Origin: Anaerolineae bacterium
GTDB lineage: Bacteria; Chloroflexota; Anaerolineae; Promineifilales; Promineifilaceae
Direction: 5' to 3'
Assembly: GCA_030425205.1 (NCBI GenBank)
Contig: JAUIAP010000009.1
Span: forward strand, 124,001-188,000
DNA length: 64,000 bases
The notes beneath the pieces were generated by a model. That model had not been told where the DNA came from and did no database searches. It was given only the letters and a program-made list of their open reading frames with translations. A program made the translations under genes and the position numbers. Positions 52,662-61,545 of the stretch are shown one piece after another (the first letter of the stretch is position 1; each line of letters starts with the position of its first letter).

Positions 52662-53624
52662 TTAGTCATATCGTATTCTCGGATCTACAAGCCCATACAG
52701 TATGTCCGCCAACAAATTGCTCAATAAAATCATCATCGCGCTGATCAATGTCACGCCCATCAAGATGGGGTAGTCGCGCGTCGTCGTTGCACGCCAGCCC
52801 AACATGCCCATGCCGGGCCACTGGAAGATCGTCTCGACGATGATCGCGCCGCCCAATAGCTGGGGCAGACTCAGCGTGACGACCGTCACCAATGGCAACA
52901 GCGCATTGCGAAACGCATGACGCGCAATGACCGTCCACTGCAATAACCCTTTTGCCTGCGCCGTCCGAATGTAATCTTGTCCCAGCACTTCTAAAATGCT
53001 CGAACGCGCATACCGCGCCCAAACGCCTGCATAGAAGGAACCGAGCACGAGCGTCGGCAACACGAGATGCAGCAGTCGGTCGGTGATGCTAAACGGTGCG
53101 CCAATCGATTGCATGCCGCTTGTCGGCAACAGGTCGAGCCGCAGGGCAAAAATATAGATGGTTCCCAATGCCAAAAAGAAATTGGGGATCGATAGATTAA
53201 AAAATGCCGTTATGGTCAATAGGTAGTCGAGAAACGAATACTGCTTAAGACCCATGATGATGCCCATTGGAATCCCAATCACCAGCGAAACGATAAACGC
53301 GCTCCCCATGAGCAACAATGTCGGGCCAATCCGTTCACCAAGCAGTGCCGTAACCGATTTCGACCCCTTGAAGGGGTATCCCAAATCACCTTGCAGCGCA
53401 TCACCCAACCACCGCGCATAGCGCATGGGCCATGGCTGGTCGAGTCCGAACTGCACGCGCACCTGCTCCACCTGATCGGGCGTCATCTCGACGTAGGCGG
53501 CAAACCCAATAATGTTGACAACAGGATCACCCGGTGAAAGGGAGAATAGGGCGAAGATGATCATCGTTACGCCAAAAAATACGGGAATTGTTACGAGCAA
53601 CCGGTTAACGATATAGCGTGCCAT
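52662..53624 (-). CDS. Dipeptide-type ABC transporter permease (DppB-like)
   Basis: 320 aa, six hydrophobic segments, with the conserved first segment VNRLLVTIPVFFGVTMIIF and the ATPase-contact loop ARYARSSILEVLGQDYIRTAQAKG region (about 205-228). First permease subunit; pairs with 55757-56683. It is separated from the binding protein by 119 bp that hold two hairpins, so message levels may drop between them. Confidence 0.93.
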   Translation of the reverse strand: MARYIVNRLLVTIPVFFGVTMIIFALFSLSPGDPVVNIIGFAAYVEMTPDQVEQVRVQFGLDQPWPMRYARWLGDALQGDLGYPFKGSKSVTALLGERIGPTLLLMGSAFIVSLVIGIPMGIIMGLKQYSFLDYLLTITAFFNLSIPNFFLALGTIYIFALRLDLLPTSGMQSIGAPFSITDRLLHLVLPTLVLGSFYAGVWARYARSSILEVLGQDYIRTAQAKGLLQWTVIARHAFRNALLPLVTVVTLSLPQLLGGAIIVETIFQWPGMGMLGWRATTTRDYPILMGVTLISAMMILLSNLLADILYGLVDPRIRYD

Positions 53625-53640
53625 GTAAATTACTTTCTGG

Positions 53641-53676
53641 GAAGCTGCCAGCCTACTTTGGGGGGCCAGCAGCTTC
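53641..53676 (-). promoter_or_regulatory. Intergenic hairpin upstream of DppB-like gene
   Basis: GAAGCTGC (53641-53648) pairs with GCAGCTTC (53669-53676). It lies 17 bp before the permease start and may affect its translation or mRNA decay. Confidence 0.4.
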
Positions 53677-53706
53677 AGCCAGCTAACTAGTCAGCAAAGA
53701 TTGTGC

Positions 53707-53733
53707 AGGTTGCAACCAATGGGGTTGCAACCT
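53707..53733 (-). promoter_or_regulatory. Hairpin after the peptide-binding protein gene
   Basis: AGGTTGCAACC (53707-53717) and GGTTGCAACCT (53723-53733) form an 11-bp stem with a 5-nt loop, 11 bp past the binding protein stop. No U-tract. Likely a partial terminator or a 3' stabiliser, as also seen in the sugar operon at 32367. Confidence 0.5.
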
Positions 53734-53743
53734 AATAACTGCT

Positions 53744-55609
53744 CTACTGTCCGTCCCAAACCCACCAGTCACCGGGACGATACATAACTTGCCACGTGCC
53801 GAGACCAGCGTTGAGTTGCCAATTAGGCCCCTGCAATAGGCGGCTCTTTGCAGCCAAGAAGGAGGGGGAAGCCGTCGCAAATGCAGGATGTTCTTCGTTC
53901 CAAATGCAGTCGATTTGTTGGTAAATCTCGACGCGTGCATCTGGATCGGTTTCGACAAGTGCACGTTCGATCAGACCCGGTAGGTCAGGATGTGTGTAGC
54001 GCACCGCATTTTCTTTGATGCCCGATTCAGGATTGGGGCTTTCAGGCCATGAGCGGTGACCAAAGTTGGAGTTGGAATCTTCGGTGATGAACGGCAAAAT
54101 GCTGCCGGGATCAACGCCGGGGCCAAAGAGCAGCACGTGGAAATCCCAATCTTGCCCACGCACGCCGTTCCCACTGACGTAGTCGGTGATGAGCGAGTTG
54201 TCGATGAAATCTACGTTGACCAAGAAGCCTTGGCTGCGCAAGAACTCTTGGGCGATTGGCAGATAGTCACGGCGGGCGTTGAGACCGAGCCAAGACATCA
54301 TGTCGATGGTGACGTCAGCAGGTTCGACGCCAATTTCTGCCCATAGTGCGGATGCCTTGTCGGGGTCATAGTTGTACTCAACCATGTCGGGACAGGCATA
54401 GATGGTGCCATCAAAGAAGCTGTGTCGCACGACGCCCTGACCTTGCAAAATGCTGTCCACATACCCTTGTCTGTCGATTGAGTAGAGGAAGGCTTGCTTT
54501 GCCTTAGGATTTTGCCAGAGACCATCGTTTGTGAAGTAGTTCATCTCCAAGCCATACCACTGTGCGCTGTTTTCGGCGACGAGTACGTCGATGTTGGGGT
54601 CTTCACTAAGACGGGCAACCTCTGTCGCCACAATCGGATTCATGAAGTGGATTTCGCCGCGCTGTAGTTTGACAGCGGCAACTTCGGCCGTTGAGATTTC
54701 CAAGAACAAGCGATCGGGGGCAGGTGCGCCACCCCAATAATCTTCATTGCGTTCATACTCGATAAATTGGTCAGTTTGATATTGGACAAATTTATAGGGG
54801 CCAGTTCCGATGGGATTGGTGTACCAATAGTCAGCCGTTCCGTTCAGCACGGCTTCTTCATCCAATGTGCTGACGATATGTTCGGGAACGATTTCGAGCA
54901 GATCAGCCAAGAAGAGGCGCGCAAGACCCGCATCGGGGCTATCCAACGTAATGCGAACCGTGTAATCATCAACTTGTTCGATCCCTGCAATTGAATCGGC
55001 ATTGCCCTCGTAATAGTCGAGCATCCCCGTAATCGTGCGTCCTTGACGTAGACCATTGAGCGGACGCAAGTTTGGATGGTTGCGCAGATGGATGGAGTAG
55101 ATGACATCATCGGCCGTAAATGCCTCGCCATCGTGCCAAAGCACACCTTCACGTAGCGTCACGGTATATTCAAGACCGTCTTCTGACACTTCATAGCCAG
55201 TTGCCAAGCGAGGCTCCAAACCATCAGGCAGCGGCCAGAACAGTGTCTCGGCCATTGGGCTAAGTGCCCACGCACTTTCCCAGTTGCTACGATGTGGCCA
55301 GCTTTGTTCTGGCCAGCCGTTGGGTTGCCAAATTCTTAGATCGCCGCCCTGTTGTGGCTCACTGGGTGGCTCGGCCATGACGACCTCTGGTTCTGTTTCA
55401 GCGGGAACCTCAACGATTTCCGTCTCTGTTTCGATGACAACACGGGTCACCTCGACCACTTCGCCTTCTTCAACGATTGTCTCGGAGACGACGCGGGTCA
55501 CCTCAACTTCTCTGATCACCTCAACGATTTCTGGTTCCGCTGTGGAACATGCCACGACAGTCAGGAACAGTGAGAGGATTGCTGCTATTGTCCAATATCG
55601 TATCTTCAT
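53744..55609 (-). CDS. Dipeptide-type ABC transporter substrate-binding lipoprotein (SBP family 5)
   Basis: 621 aa. Signal peptide with lipobox VVAC (about residue 21), then a repetitive Val/Glu/Thr linker (about 25-80, units like EVTRVV) common in Chloroflexota lipoproteins, then the bacterial extracellular solute-binding family 5 domain. It delivers peptides, opines or glycosides to the Dpp-like permeases. GGAGG precedes ATG 55609. The linker may span a thick envelope. No TCGGCCGA in this gene. Confidence 0.93.
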   Translation of the reverse strand: MKIRYWTIAAILSLFLTVVACSTAEPEIVEVIREVEVTRVVSETIVEEGEVVEVTRVVIETETEIVEVPAETEPEVVMAEPPSEPQQGGDLRIWQPNGWPEQSWPHRSNWESAWALSPMAETLFWPLPDGLEPRLATGYEVSEDGLEYTVTLREGVLWHDGEAFTADDVIYSIHLRNHPNLRPLNGLRQGRTITGMLDYYEGNADSIAGIEQVDDYTVRITLDSPDAGLARLFLADLLEIVPEHIVSTLDEEAVLNGTADYWYTNPIGTGPYKFVQYQTDQFIEYERNEDYWGGAPAPDRLFLEISTAEVAAVKLQRGEIHFMNPIVATEVARLSEDPNIDVLVAENSAQWYGLEMNYFTNDGLWQNPKAKQAFLYSIDRQGYVDSILQGQGVVRHSFFDGTIYACPDMVEYNYDPDKASALWAEIGVEPADVTIDMMSWLGLNARRDYLPIAQEFLRSQGFLVNVDFIDNSLITDYVSGNGVRGQDWDFHVLLFGPGVDPGSILPFITEDSNSNFGHRSWPESPNPESGIKENAVRYTHPDLPGLIERALVETDPDARVEIYQQIDCIWNEEHPAFATASPSFLAAKSRLLQGPNWQLNAGLGTWQVMYRPGDWWVWDGQ

Positions 55610-55756
55610 TTCTTTACCTCCAAAGTAAGTGTATGTAGGTTGAGTATTACTTTTTCAATCTTTCTGAATTCAAACCGCACTGAATCGACCCGACCGATCA
55701 TTTTTCCATAGTTTTCTCCAGTATTTGAGGGACAAGGTGCGAACGCCTTGCCACGC
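55610..55756. other. Intergenic region upstream of the binding protein
   Basis: 147 bp between the DppC-like stop and the binding protein start. Contains a small inverted repeat near 55730-55752 (CAAGG / CCTTG) next to the upstream stop and T-rich stretches. An internal promoter for the binding protein is plausible but no strong -35/-10 pair was identified. Confidence 0.4.
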
Positions 55757-56683
55757 CTAATGAGACCGTGTGGTGTCGAGCGCATCACGCAAGCCATCGC
55801 CCACGAAATTGATCGACAGCACGGCGAGCATGATTGCTAATCCGGGTGGGAGCCACAGCCATGGCATCTGTTCGAGAATGACCAGCTCTTGAGCGGCCGT
55901 CATCATGTTGCCCCAACTGGCGGCTGGTGGAAGAATGCCGAGATTGAGGAATGAGAGGGCGGCTTCAAGCAAGATAGCGGTTGCGACACCGAATGTGGCA
56001 TGTACAACAAGCGGTGCGACTACACCGGGAATGATGTGGCGACGAATGATGCGGGCATCTTTCGCGCCTAGTGAGCGAGCGGAAAGGACATAATCCATCT
56101 CACGCAGGGATAGAATCTGTCCACGCACCAAGCGCGTCGGTTCTGTCCAGCGCAATATGGCGATGGCGACAATCGTGTTGCGTAGGCCGGGACCGAGAAT
56201 GGCGACCAAAAAGATGATGATGATGAGCGATGGAAATGTCATCACCACATCGACAGCACGCATGATGACCCAATCGACCTTGCCACCATAGTAACCCGCG
56301 AGGGAGCCGAGAATGATGGCAATGGTTTCGTAGAATGCGACGGCGAGCAGCCCGACGGAGAGTGAGGGACGTGCCCCATAGATGAGACGGCTGAGAACGT
56401 CTCGGCCGAATCCATCTGTACCGAGCAGGTGTGCACGGCTGGGGGCCTGTCTGAAGTTAACTAAATCTTGTGCGGCGGGATCATACGGTGCAATCCACGG
56501 CGCAAAAATGGCGGCCAACGCCATGATTGTCAAAACGACCAGCCCAAAGATCGCCAAGCGATGACGCAAAAAGCGGCGCAACGCTCTGCGAGTGGGGCTG
56601 TCAATTTTGGGTTTACCCGTTGCGCTTTCTGATAGATTTCGGCCGATTTCCGCCGCGCTTACATTATCTGACATCTTTACCAT
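55757..56683 (-). CDS. Dipeptide-type ABC transporter permease (DppC-like)
   Basis: 308 aa with a cytoplasmic N-terminus rich in basic residues (TRRALRRFLRHRLAIFG), six hydrophobic segments, the family segment LGTDGFGRDVLSRLIYG and the ATPase-contact loop SARSLGAKDARIIRRHIIPG (about 206-225). Second permease subunit. Its ATG overlaps the stop of the amidohydrolase upstream (TAATG), with GAGGAT as ribosome site. The gene order permease C, binding protein, permease B is unusual for Dpp operons. Confidence 0.93.
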   Translation of the reverse strand: MVKMSDNVSAAEIGRNLSESATGKPKIDSPTRRALRRFLRHRLAIFGLVVLTIMALAAIFAPWIAPYDPAAQDLVNFRQAPSRAHLLGTDGFGRDVLSRLIYGARPSLSVGLLAVAFYETIAIILGSLAGYYGGKVDWVIMRAVDVVMTFPSLIIIIFLVAILGPGLRNTIVAIAILRWTEPTRLVRGQILSLREMDYVLSARSLGAKDARIIRRHIIPGVVAPLVVHATFGVATAILLEAALSFLNLGILPPAASWGNMMTAAQELVILEQMPWLWLPPGLAIMLAVLSINFVGDGLRDALDTTRSH

Positions 56684-57432
56684 TAAATCCTCAATATGCG
56701 TGCGGCATTGCCGCCTAGCACGAGCCTTTTTGCCTCGTCTGAAATATCAGCCGTAATAATTTTTCCAATCTGCGAACGCGGATCCATCAGCGGGATATCC
56801 GACCCATACAGCACGCGATCTGCGCCTGCCTCGTTGACCAACCGCTCGACCACGCCAACCGTCCGAAAGGTTGAACAGCTTTCTAAATAGATGTTTGGAT
56901 GCGCCTGCGCTGCGGCGATAGCCTCATCGCGTGCTTCCAAGACGTTGCCCGAATGACCCGCCACAAAGTTGACAGCAGGAAACAGCGGTGCAATGTCGGC
57001 CAAATAGCGCGGCCGATTTGTGTGGAAGTGGTCCGTGTGAAAAATCACTGCCAGCTTGCGCGCGTTGGCAAACTCATAAATTGGATACCAGCGTTCATCG
57101 TTGAACGGCCACGGTGTAAAGGGTGGATACAGCTTAATGCCGACAAACCCCAGTTCGTCTATCGCCCGCGTCAACTCGGGAACCATGCGCTCGGGCATCA
57201 GCGGCGACACGTAGGCGAACCCGACAAAGCGGTCGGGATGTTTTGCGATAAAGCGGGCGTTGATGTCGTTGCTCGTCGTGCCATCAGGCTGAAAGATATG
57301 GAATAGACAGGCGATATCGACCCCTGCCAAATCCATGGCGCGCAGCATGATTTCAGGATCATCGACAAAGCCGATACTGTCCATCCGCCCGCTATGTCCG
57401 TGAAAATCGATCACTCTTGTGCCATCAATCAC
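56683..57432 (-). CDS. Amidohydrolase-family protein (amidohydrolase 2 type)
   Basis: 249 aa TIM-barrel metal hydrolase. Opens with the HxH-type motif VIDFHGHSG, then FVGIKLYPPF and HTDHFHTNRP with metal-binding His, NFVAGHSGN, and the final Asp in LYGSDIPLMD. Family members include decarboxylases and lactonases. Start at GTG 57432 with GGGGAGGG upstream, overlapping the preceding gene by 8 bp; the long upstream frame is not used. Coupled to the transporter permease downstream. Confidence 0.88.
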   Translation of the reverse strand: MIDGTRVIDFHGHSGRMDSIGFVDDPEIMLRAMDLAGVDIACLFHIFQPDGTTSNDINARFIAKHPDRFVGFAYVSPLMPERMVPELTRAIDELGFVGIKLYPPFTPWPFNDERWYPIYEFANARKLAVIFHTDHFHTNRPRYLADIAPLFPAVNFVAGHSGNVLEARDEAIAAAQAHPNIYLESCSTFRTVGVVERLVNEAGADRVLYGSDIPLMDPRSQIGKIITADISDEAKRLVLGGNAARILRI

Positions 57433-58189
57433 GGCGACCCTCCCCACGCAAAATACGTTCAAGATTGCCACCACAGACCATGCGCAATGCCTCATCGCTC
57501 CAGCCACATTGATGGGTGTAAAACAACATCGGCCCCATTGCGTAGCAGCTATACCATGAGCCATACAGTAGGCGTTCTGCGCCAAATTGGTCGTGCAGTT
57601 GCTCAAACTGTCCGAGCGATTCATAGCGGCTCAATTCGAGATAGGCGTTCGGCAACTGTTTGAGCATCGGCCGAATCCACAAATGGTGCGCGTAGTGTGC
57701 GCCCACCAACACGGTGACGAGTTGCGGATATGCGCTCAGCGTCGCCATCAGCTGATCGGCGTCTGCTTCTGGAAGCGGAATCCACAGCGCAATGTTGTTG
57801 TCAGACAGCCACGATAACATCTCGTCGTATGCCCAGCGGCTAAACGGCAATCCCATCTGGCGGGAGTCATGCAGGCGCACCGCTTGTACGCTGCCTTGCT
57901 GCTGTAGGGACGCAATTTGTGCGTGCGATTCAGCGGTCGGCATCATCATCCACAGCGGTTGCAAGCGACCATCATCGCCCAGCCAATCCGCTAGCAGTTG
58001 GTTGCCCACGATAGGGCTAAGCAACTCACCTTGTGCGTGGTAAATCAATGCCTTCTCAACGCCATGTCGATCCATTTCGGCCAGCAACTGCGCACGATTG
58101 CGTGCAGGCGCCACCTCATCACGGCGGTCGCCGACGCGCACGTTGGCATCAAAAACTGGGACACGGGCTTTAAAGCTTAAGGATGGCAT
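57425..58189 (-). CDS. Amidohydrolase-like TIM-barrel protein
   Basis: 254 aa, same superfamily as its neighbour but divergent. N-terminal VFDANVRVG lacks the HxH pair, and the C-terminal LLYGSWYSCY replaces the usual SD(Y/F/I)P metal Asp. The metal site therefore appears lost or altered, so it may be non-catalytic or act with the overlapping gene product (56683-57432) as a heteromer. It overlaps that gene by 8 bp and starts 1 bp after the PIG-L stop. Confidence 0.8.
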   Translation of the reverse strand: MPSLSFKARVPVFDANVRVGDRRDEVAPARNRAQLLAEMDRHGVEKALIYHAQGELLSPIVGNQLLADWLGDDGRLQPLWMMMPTAESHAQIASLQQQGSVQAVRLHDSRQMGLPFSRWAYDEMLSWLSDNNIALWIPLPEADADQLMATLSAYPQLVTVLVGAHYAHHLWIRPMLKQLPNAYLELSRYESLGQFEQLHDQFGAERLLYGSWYSCYAMGPMLFYTHQCGWSDEALRMVCGGNLERILRGEGRRD

Positions 58190-58190
58190 G

Positions 58191-59066
58191 TTAGTCTAGG
58201 GCGATTCTGTAGGAAACTCGGCCGATTTTTTCATGATCTGACTCACGTGCTCCGTCGAGCGCATAGGTTGTGAGCGGGAGCGTGTAGTGAGTCTCGGCAC
58301 GTAGTGAGATAAACGCCTCTGCGTAGGGCACACCCGCCGCAACGCCCATCGCGCCATCGCTCGTCTCGATGCGTTTGCGCGCATACGCGCCGCCATACCC
58401 TTGACTTTCCAATGCGTCGAGCGAGGCAACTTTCTTGTGCGCCACGTCGGTGATGTCGATAAAGACATCGTTGTAGTAGCCGCCGTCCGCATCCCAAACT
58501 TCACGGCGTGGAATGGCGGCTGCCCCTGTGCCAAAGTAGAAGATTTGCGCCACCTTGTGGGGTGGGTTGCGGTCGCCGGGATCGACCGCGCCTGCCAGCA
58601 TGATGGCTGCCATCACGATTTGGCCGGTCACGGCGTGGGGATTGACGATGGCATCACTCTCACGCGGAAAATGGGTGAGAATGATATTCGGCCGAAATTC
58701 TCGCAACAGGCGTGCCAATTGCCGCACATTCTCGTCCGTCACTCGCAACACCGCATCATCTGCGCCAAAGAAGTAGATCTCTTCAACCCCAAGCAGTCGG
58801 CAGGCAGCCCGTGTTTCCTCCGCCTTGATATCGGCGCGTTCGTTCATCAAGGCTTGCAATTCGCCTGCTTCAGGAACCTCATTGCGGCGGTGCATCTCAT
58901 CGCTGATCACCTTGTCGTGAATGCGTGCGCCATGTGTCAACACGACGCAGCCAACGTGGTCGCCTTGACTCACATGGTGCGCCATCGTGCCGCCAGATTG
59001 GTCAAAGATGTCCGCTGGGTGTGCGCCAATCGAAAGAATTCGTAATGGTTCGGTTGTTAATGCCAT
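58191..59066 (-). CDS. PIG-L / LmbE-family deacetylase-like protein
   Basis: 291 aa. Rossmann-like fold of zinc N-deacetylases such as MshB. The AHPDD motif reads GAHPADIFDQSGG: zinc ligands His16 and Asp19 remain, but the general-base Asp is Ala18. The third ligand is in NPHAVTGQI. Either the chemistry differs or another residue acts as base. Subfamilies with HPAD exist among uncharacterised bacterial proteins. Located in the cluster between a DapA-family lyase and an amidohydrolase-like gene; probably acts on an acylated amino sugar or similar imported compound. Confidence 0.88.
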   Translation of the reverse strand: MALTTEPLRILSIGAHPADIFDQSGGTMAHHVSQGDHVGCVVLTHGARIHDKVISDEMHRRNEVPEAGELQALMNERADIKAEETRAACRLLGVEEIYFFGADDAVLRVTDENVRQLARLLREFRPNIILTHFPRESDAIVNPHAVTGQIVMAAIMLAGAVDPGDRNPPHKVAQIFYFGTGAAAIPRREVWDADGGYYNDVFIDITDVAHKKVASLDALESQGYGGAYARKRIETSDGAMGVAAGVPYAEAFISLRAETHYTLPLTTYALDGARESDHEKIGRVSYRIALD

Positions 59067-59104
59067 CGTTCAATCCTGTACTTGTCTTGTGGTGAATGTC
59101 TTAG

Positions 59105-60022
59105 TTAATGTGCAACCCAATCCGCAAACTGTTCATGGAAAAGTTGTTTGCAACTTTGATATTGCGCTTCCGAAAAACCTTTGTAGGGAGAGAGCAAGCG
59201 GAGCGGCATCTCTTCAAATCCGCCTAGCCGCACCAGCACCTTGTCGTATGCGCCATCCATGCGGTTGTCCCCACGCAATGGGCTGATCAGGGCCGCGCCT
59301 AAATCGCGGAAGCCATGTTGTAAACGCACGGCCGTCGCAAGGTCGCCACTTCTGCCCGCTTCAAAGAGTGCCTTGACTTTGTGTGGCGTGGTCGGCCCCC
59401 ATGATGACAACATCGAGCATTCGCCGTAGAGACAGCCATGCACAAAGTTTGCCTCGCCTAGAAAATGTTGTAGTTCCCCCGCATCGCGTACCAGCGATGC
59501 GGCGCGTTCCATGCCGCCGCCCGTGTTCTTGGTGGCGACGAGATTGGGGATGGCGTCGATTAAGGGGCGATAATCGGCCGATTCCAACACCCGTCCCGCA
59601 CGTGGCAAGTTGTAGTGTAAAAAGTTGGCATCGGGATATGCGCCGCAGACATCTTGAAAGAAGGTCATTAGCTCATCGTCGTTGAGCGCACCCCATGGCG
59701 GGAGTGCCACCTGAAACATCCGGAAACCTACGCTATACGCATAGTCGAGCTTTTCCATGACCGTCGGCGTTGAAAGCGCAATCAGGCCCACCATGGGATG
59801 CACATCCTCGCCGCGTGTTTCTTCATAGAAGATGTCCACAATGCGCCGAAATTGTGCCGTATTGACCGCATGACCTTCGCCAGCTGTGCCAAAAATATAG
59901 AGATGGTTGTAATGGGCGAGCGTGTGCCGAATCTCACGGCGGAAAACATCTTCGAGTAAATTTTCGTTTTCGTCCCACGGAACTTCACATGAGACGAGGA
60001 TTGCTTGTGGATAGCGTGCCAT
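59105..60022 (-). CDS. DapA-family lyase (second)
   Basis: 305 aa. GTAGEG loop (45-50), Tyr137 (HYNLPR) and Schiff-base Lys165 (ATKNTGG) are present. The Arg after the YN-LP motif is a feature shared with some keto-acid lyases. Sequence quite unlike the 48605 protein, so the two probably act on different substrates. Its ATG overlaps the Rieske stop (TAATG). Probably a 2-keto acid aldolase or dehydratase. Confidence 0.9.
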   Translation of the reverse strand: MARYPQAILVSCEVPWDENENLLEDVFRREIRHTLAHYNHLYIFGTAGEGHAVNTAQFRRIVDIFYEETRGEDVHPMVGLIALSTPTVMEKLDYAYSVGFRMFQVALPPWGALNDDELMTFFQDVCGAYPDANFLHYNLPRAGRVLESADYRPLIDAIPNLVATKNTGGGMERAASLVRDAGELQHFLGEANFVHGCLYGECSMLSSWGPTTPHKVKALFEAGRSGDLATAVRLQHGFRDLGAALISPLRGDNRMDGAYDKVLVRLGGFEEMPLRLLSPYKGFSEAQYQSCKQLFHEQFADWVAH

Positions 60023-60387
60023 TAGTTTCGCATACCTCCTACTTCGACCATGATGCGGTCGTTTTCAATTGAAACGGGATAGGTTTTCAGTTTCGTCTCA
60101 GGGTCAAACAAGCTACATCCGGTCAGCAGATCAAACTCCCAACCATGCCATGGGCAGCGCAACACTTGTCCTTCCATGCCCCACACATACTCGCCATACG
60201 CCGATGGCAAATAGGTCCCGTTGACCTCGCCCAAACAGACAGGGGCTTGATCGTGGATGCAGGAGTTCTTGACGGCACACAGCTTCCCGTTGACGTTAAA
60301 AACGCCGATCGTCTGCCGTGCGACCTTGACCAACTTGCGCTTGCCCGCTGGTAATTCGTTGATGGAACCGATGTCGTACTTAGCCAT
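60022..60387 (-). CDS. Rieske 2Fe-2S ferredoxin-like protein
   Basis: 121 aa. Cluster ligands Cys43-x-His45 (NSCIHDQAP) and Cys78-x2-His81 (RCPWHGWEFD). Size and motif match small soluble Rieske ferredoxins that feed ring-hydroxylating oxygenases, or NirD-like domains. No oxygenase alpha subunit or reductase is in the window, so its partner is unknown. ATG 60387 preferred over the upstream TTG. Tightly packed between an amidohydrolase and a DapA-family gene. Confidence 0.93.
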   Translation of the reverse strand: MAKYDIGSINELPAGKRKLVKVARQTIGVFNVNGKLCAVKNSCIHDQAPVCLGEVNGTYLPSAYGEYVWGMEGQVLRCPWHGWEFDLLTGCSLFDPETKLKTYPVSIENDRIMVEVGGMRN

Positions 60388-60393
60388 AATCAA

Positions 60394-61491
60394 TCACAGT
60401 TTGAAGAGTGCTTCTGCATTCTCTTGAAAAATCTTGCGTCGGTGTGCGAGCGGCAGCTTGTTGAGGACGTGCATCGCGTCAAAATCCCAGTGTGGATAGT
60501 CACTCGCATAGAGCAGCATATCTTGCGCGTCGATCATGTCGAAAATTTGACGCAACCACTGTGGATTGGCAGGTTCCTCAATTGGCTGTGTGGTGAAATA
60601 ACAGTGATCCTTGATGTATGCGCTCGGCATGCGGCGTACCCATGGTGCATCGGCGCGCAGTGCCTTGTAGTTCTTGTCCATGCGCCACATCACTTGTGGC
60701 AACCACGAGATACCACCCTCGATAAAGACCCACTTGAGCGTCGGGAACTTTTCAAAGACACCTTCCGCGATAATGCTGATCAACTGCACCTGAAAAATGG
60801 TCGGTAAACCTGTGTGATATTCAAAAAATGTGCGCGGATAGCCAACTGCCGTCACCGAGCGCGCCAGCCCTGTGCCAGCGGCGGCGGGATGCATGCCAAT
60901 CGGCAGATCATGACGCACGGCCGCCTCATAGATCGGATGGTAGAACTTCTGCCCATAGGGCGCCGTCGAGGTCGCGCCCATAATCACCATCACCATGTCG
61001 TCGCGTGGCCCTAGCCGATCAATTTCGGCCGCTGCTGCCAGCGGATCATTTGAGTTGACGGCGATGGCACCACGCAGTTGCCCATACGGTTTAAGCCAAT
61101 GATCGATCGTCCAATCATTAAAGGCGGCGACGACAGCGTTGGCATACTCATGATGCGGATGTGTATTCCAGCCATAGATCTCGCCCGTCAAAATGGCGGT
61201 ATCGACCTTGTTGTCTTCACACAACTGCCGCAGCAAAAACTGGGGATCAGAGCCGGGTGCGCCGCCCGTTTCAGGGTAGGCATCTTTGCGTCGGTGACCG
61301 GCTGGCGATAAGTAGCCAAGCCCACCGACACGTGACCCCGCCTCCCCGATCCGTGTTCGCCACGGCTGGTTGAGGTAGGGCTGTAAATCTGACCAATCCG
61401 CAATTGTGTGATGCACATCGCAGTCGATGATGCGGTAGCTGCGGGATTTATTCGATTGATGGCTGGATGGTTCCAGAGCCTGTGTTTGCAT
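60394..61491 (-). CDS. Amidohydrolase-family protein (ACMSD-like)
   Basis: 365 aa. Starts with IIDCDVHHTI (metal HxH-like pair), contains PIGMHPAAAGTG, WVFIEGGISWLPQ and the closing LLYASDYPHWDFD with the metal Asp, all typical of amidohydrolase 2 proteins related to aminocarboxymuconate decarboxylase. Likely cleaves or decarboxylates a small ring-derived acid. First structural gene after the FadR-type regulator, 54 bp downstream. Confidence 0.92.
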   Translation of the reverse strand: MQTQALEPSSHQSNKSRSYRIIDCDVHHTIADWSDLQPYLNQPWRTRIGEAGSRVGGLGYLSPAGHRRKDAYPETGGAPGSDPQFLLRQLCEDNKVDTAILTGEIYGWNTHPHHEYANAVVAAFNDWTIDHWLKPYGQLRGAIAVNSNDPLAAAAEIDRLGPRDDMVMVIMGATSTAPYGQKFYHPIYEAAVRHDLPIGMHPAAAGTGLARSVTAVGYPRTFFEYHTGLPTIFQVQLISIIAEGVFEKFPTLKWVFIEGGISWLPQVMWRMDKNYKALRADAPWVRRMPSAYIKDHCYFTTQPIEEPANPQWLRQIFDMIDAQDMLLYASDYPHWDFDAMHVLNKLPLAHRRKIFQENAEALFKL

Positions 61492-61545
61492 AAGCGTTTC
61501 GGAGGCCGCCCCTGCAAATGGATCTAATTATTCGCCAGAGGCGGC

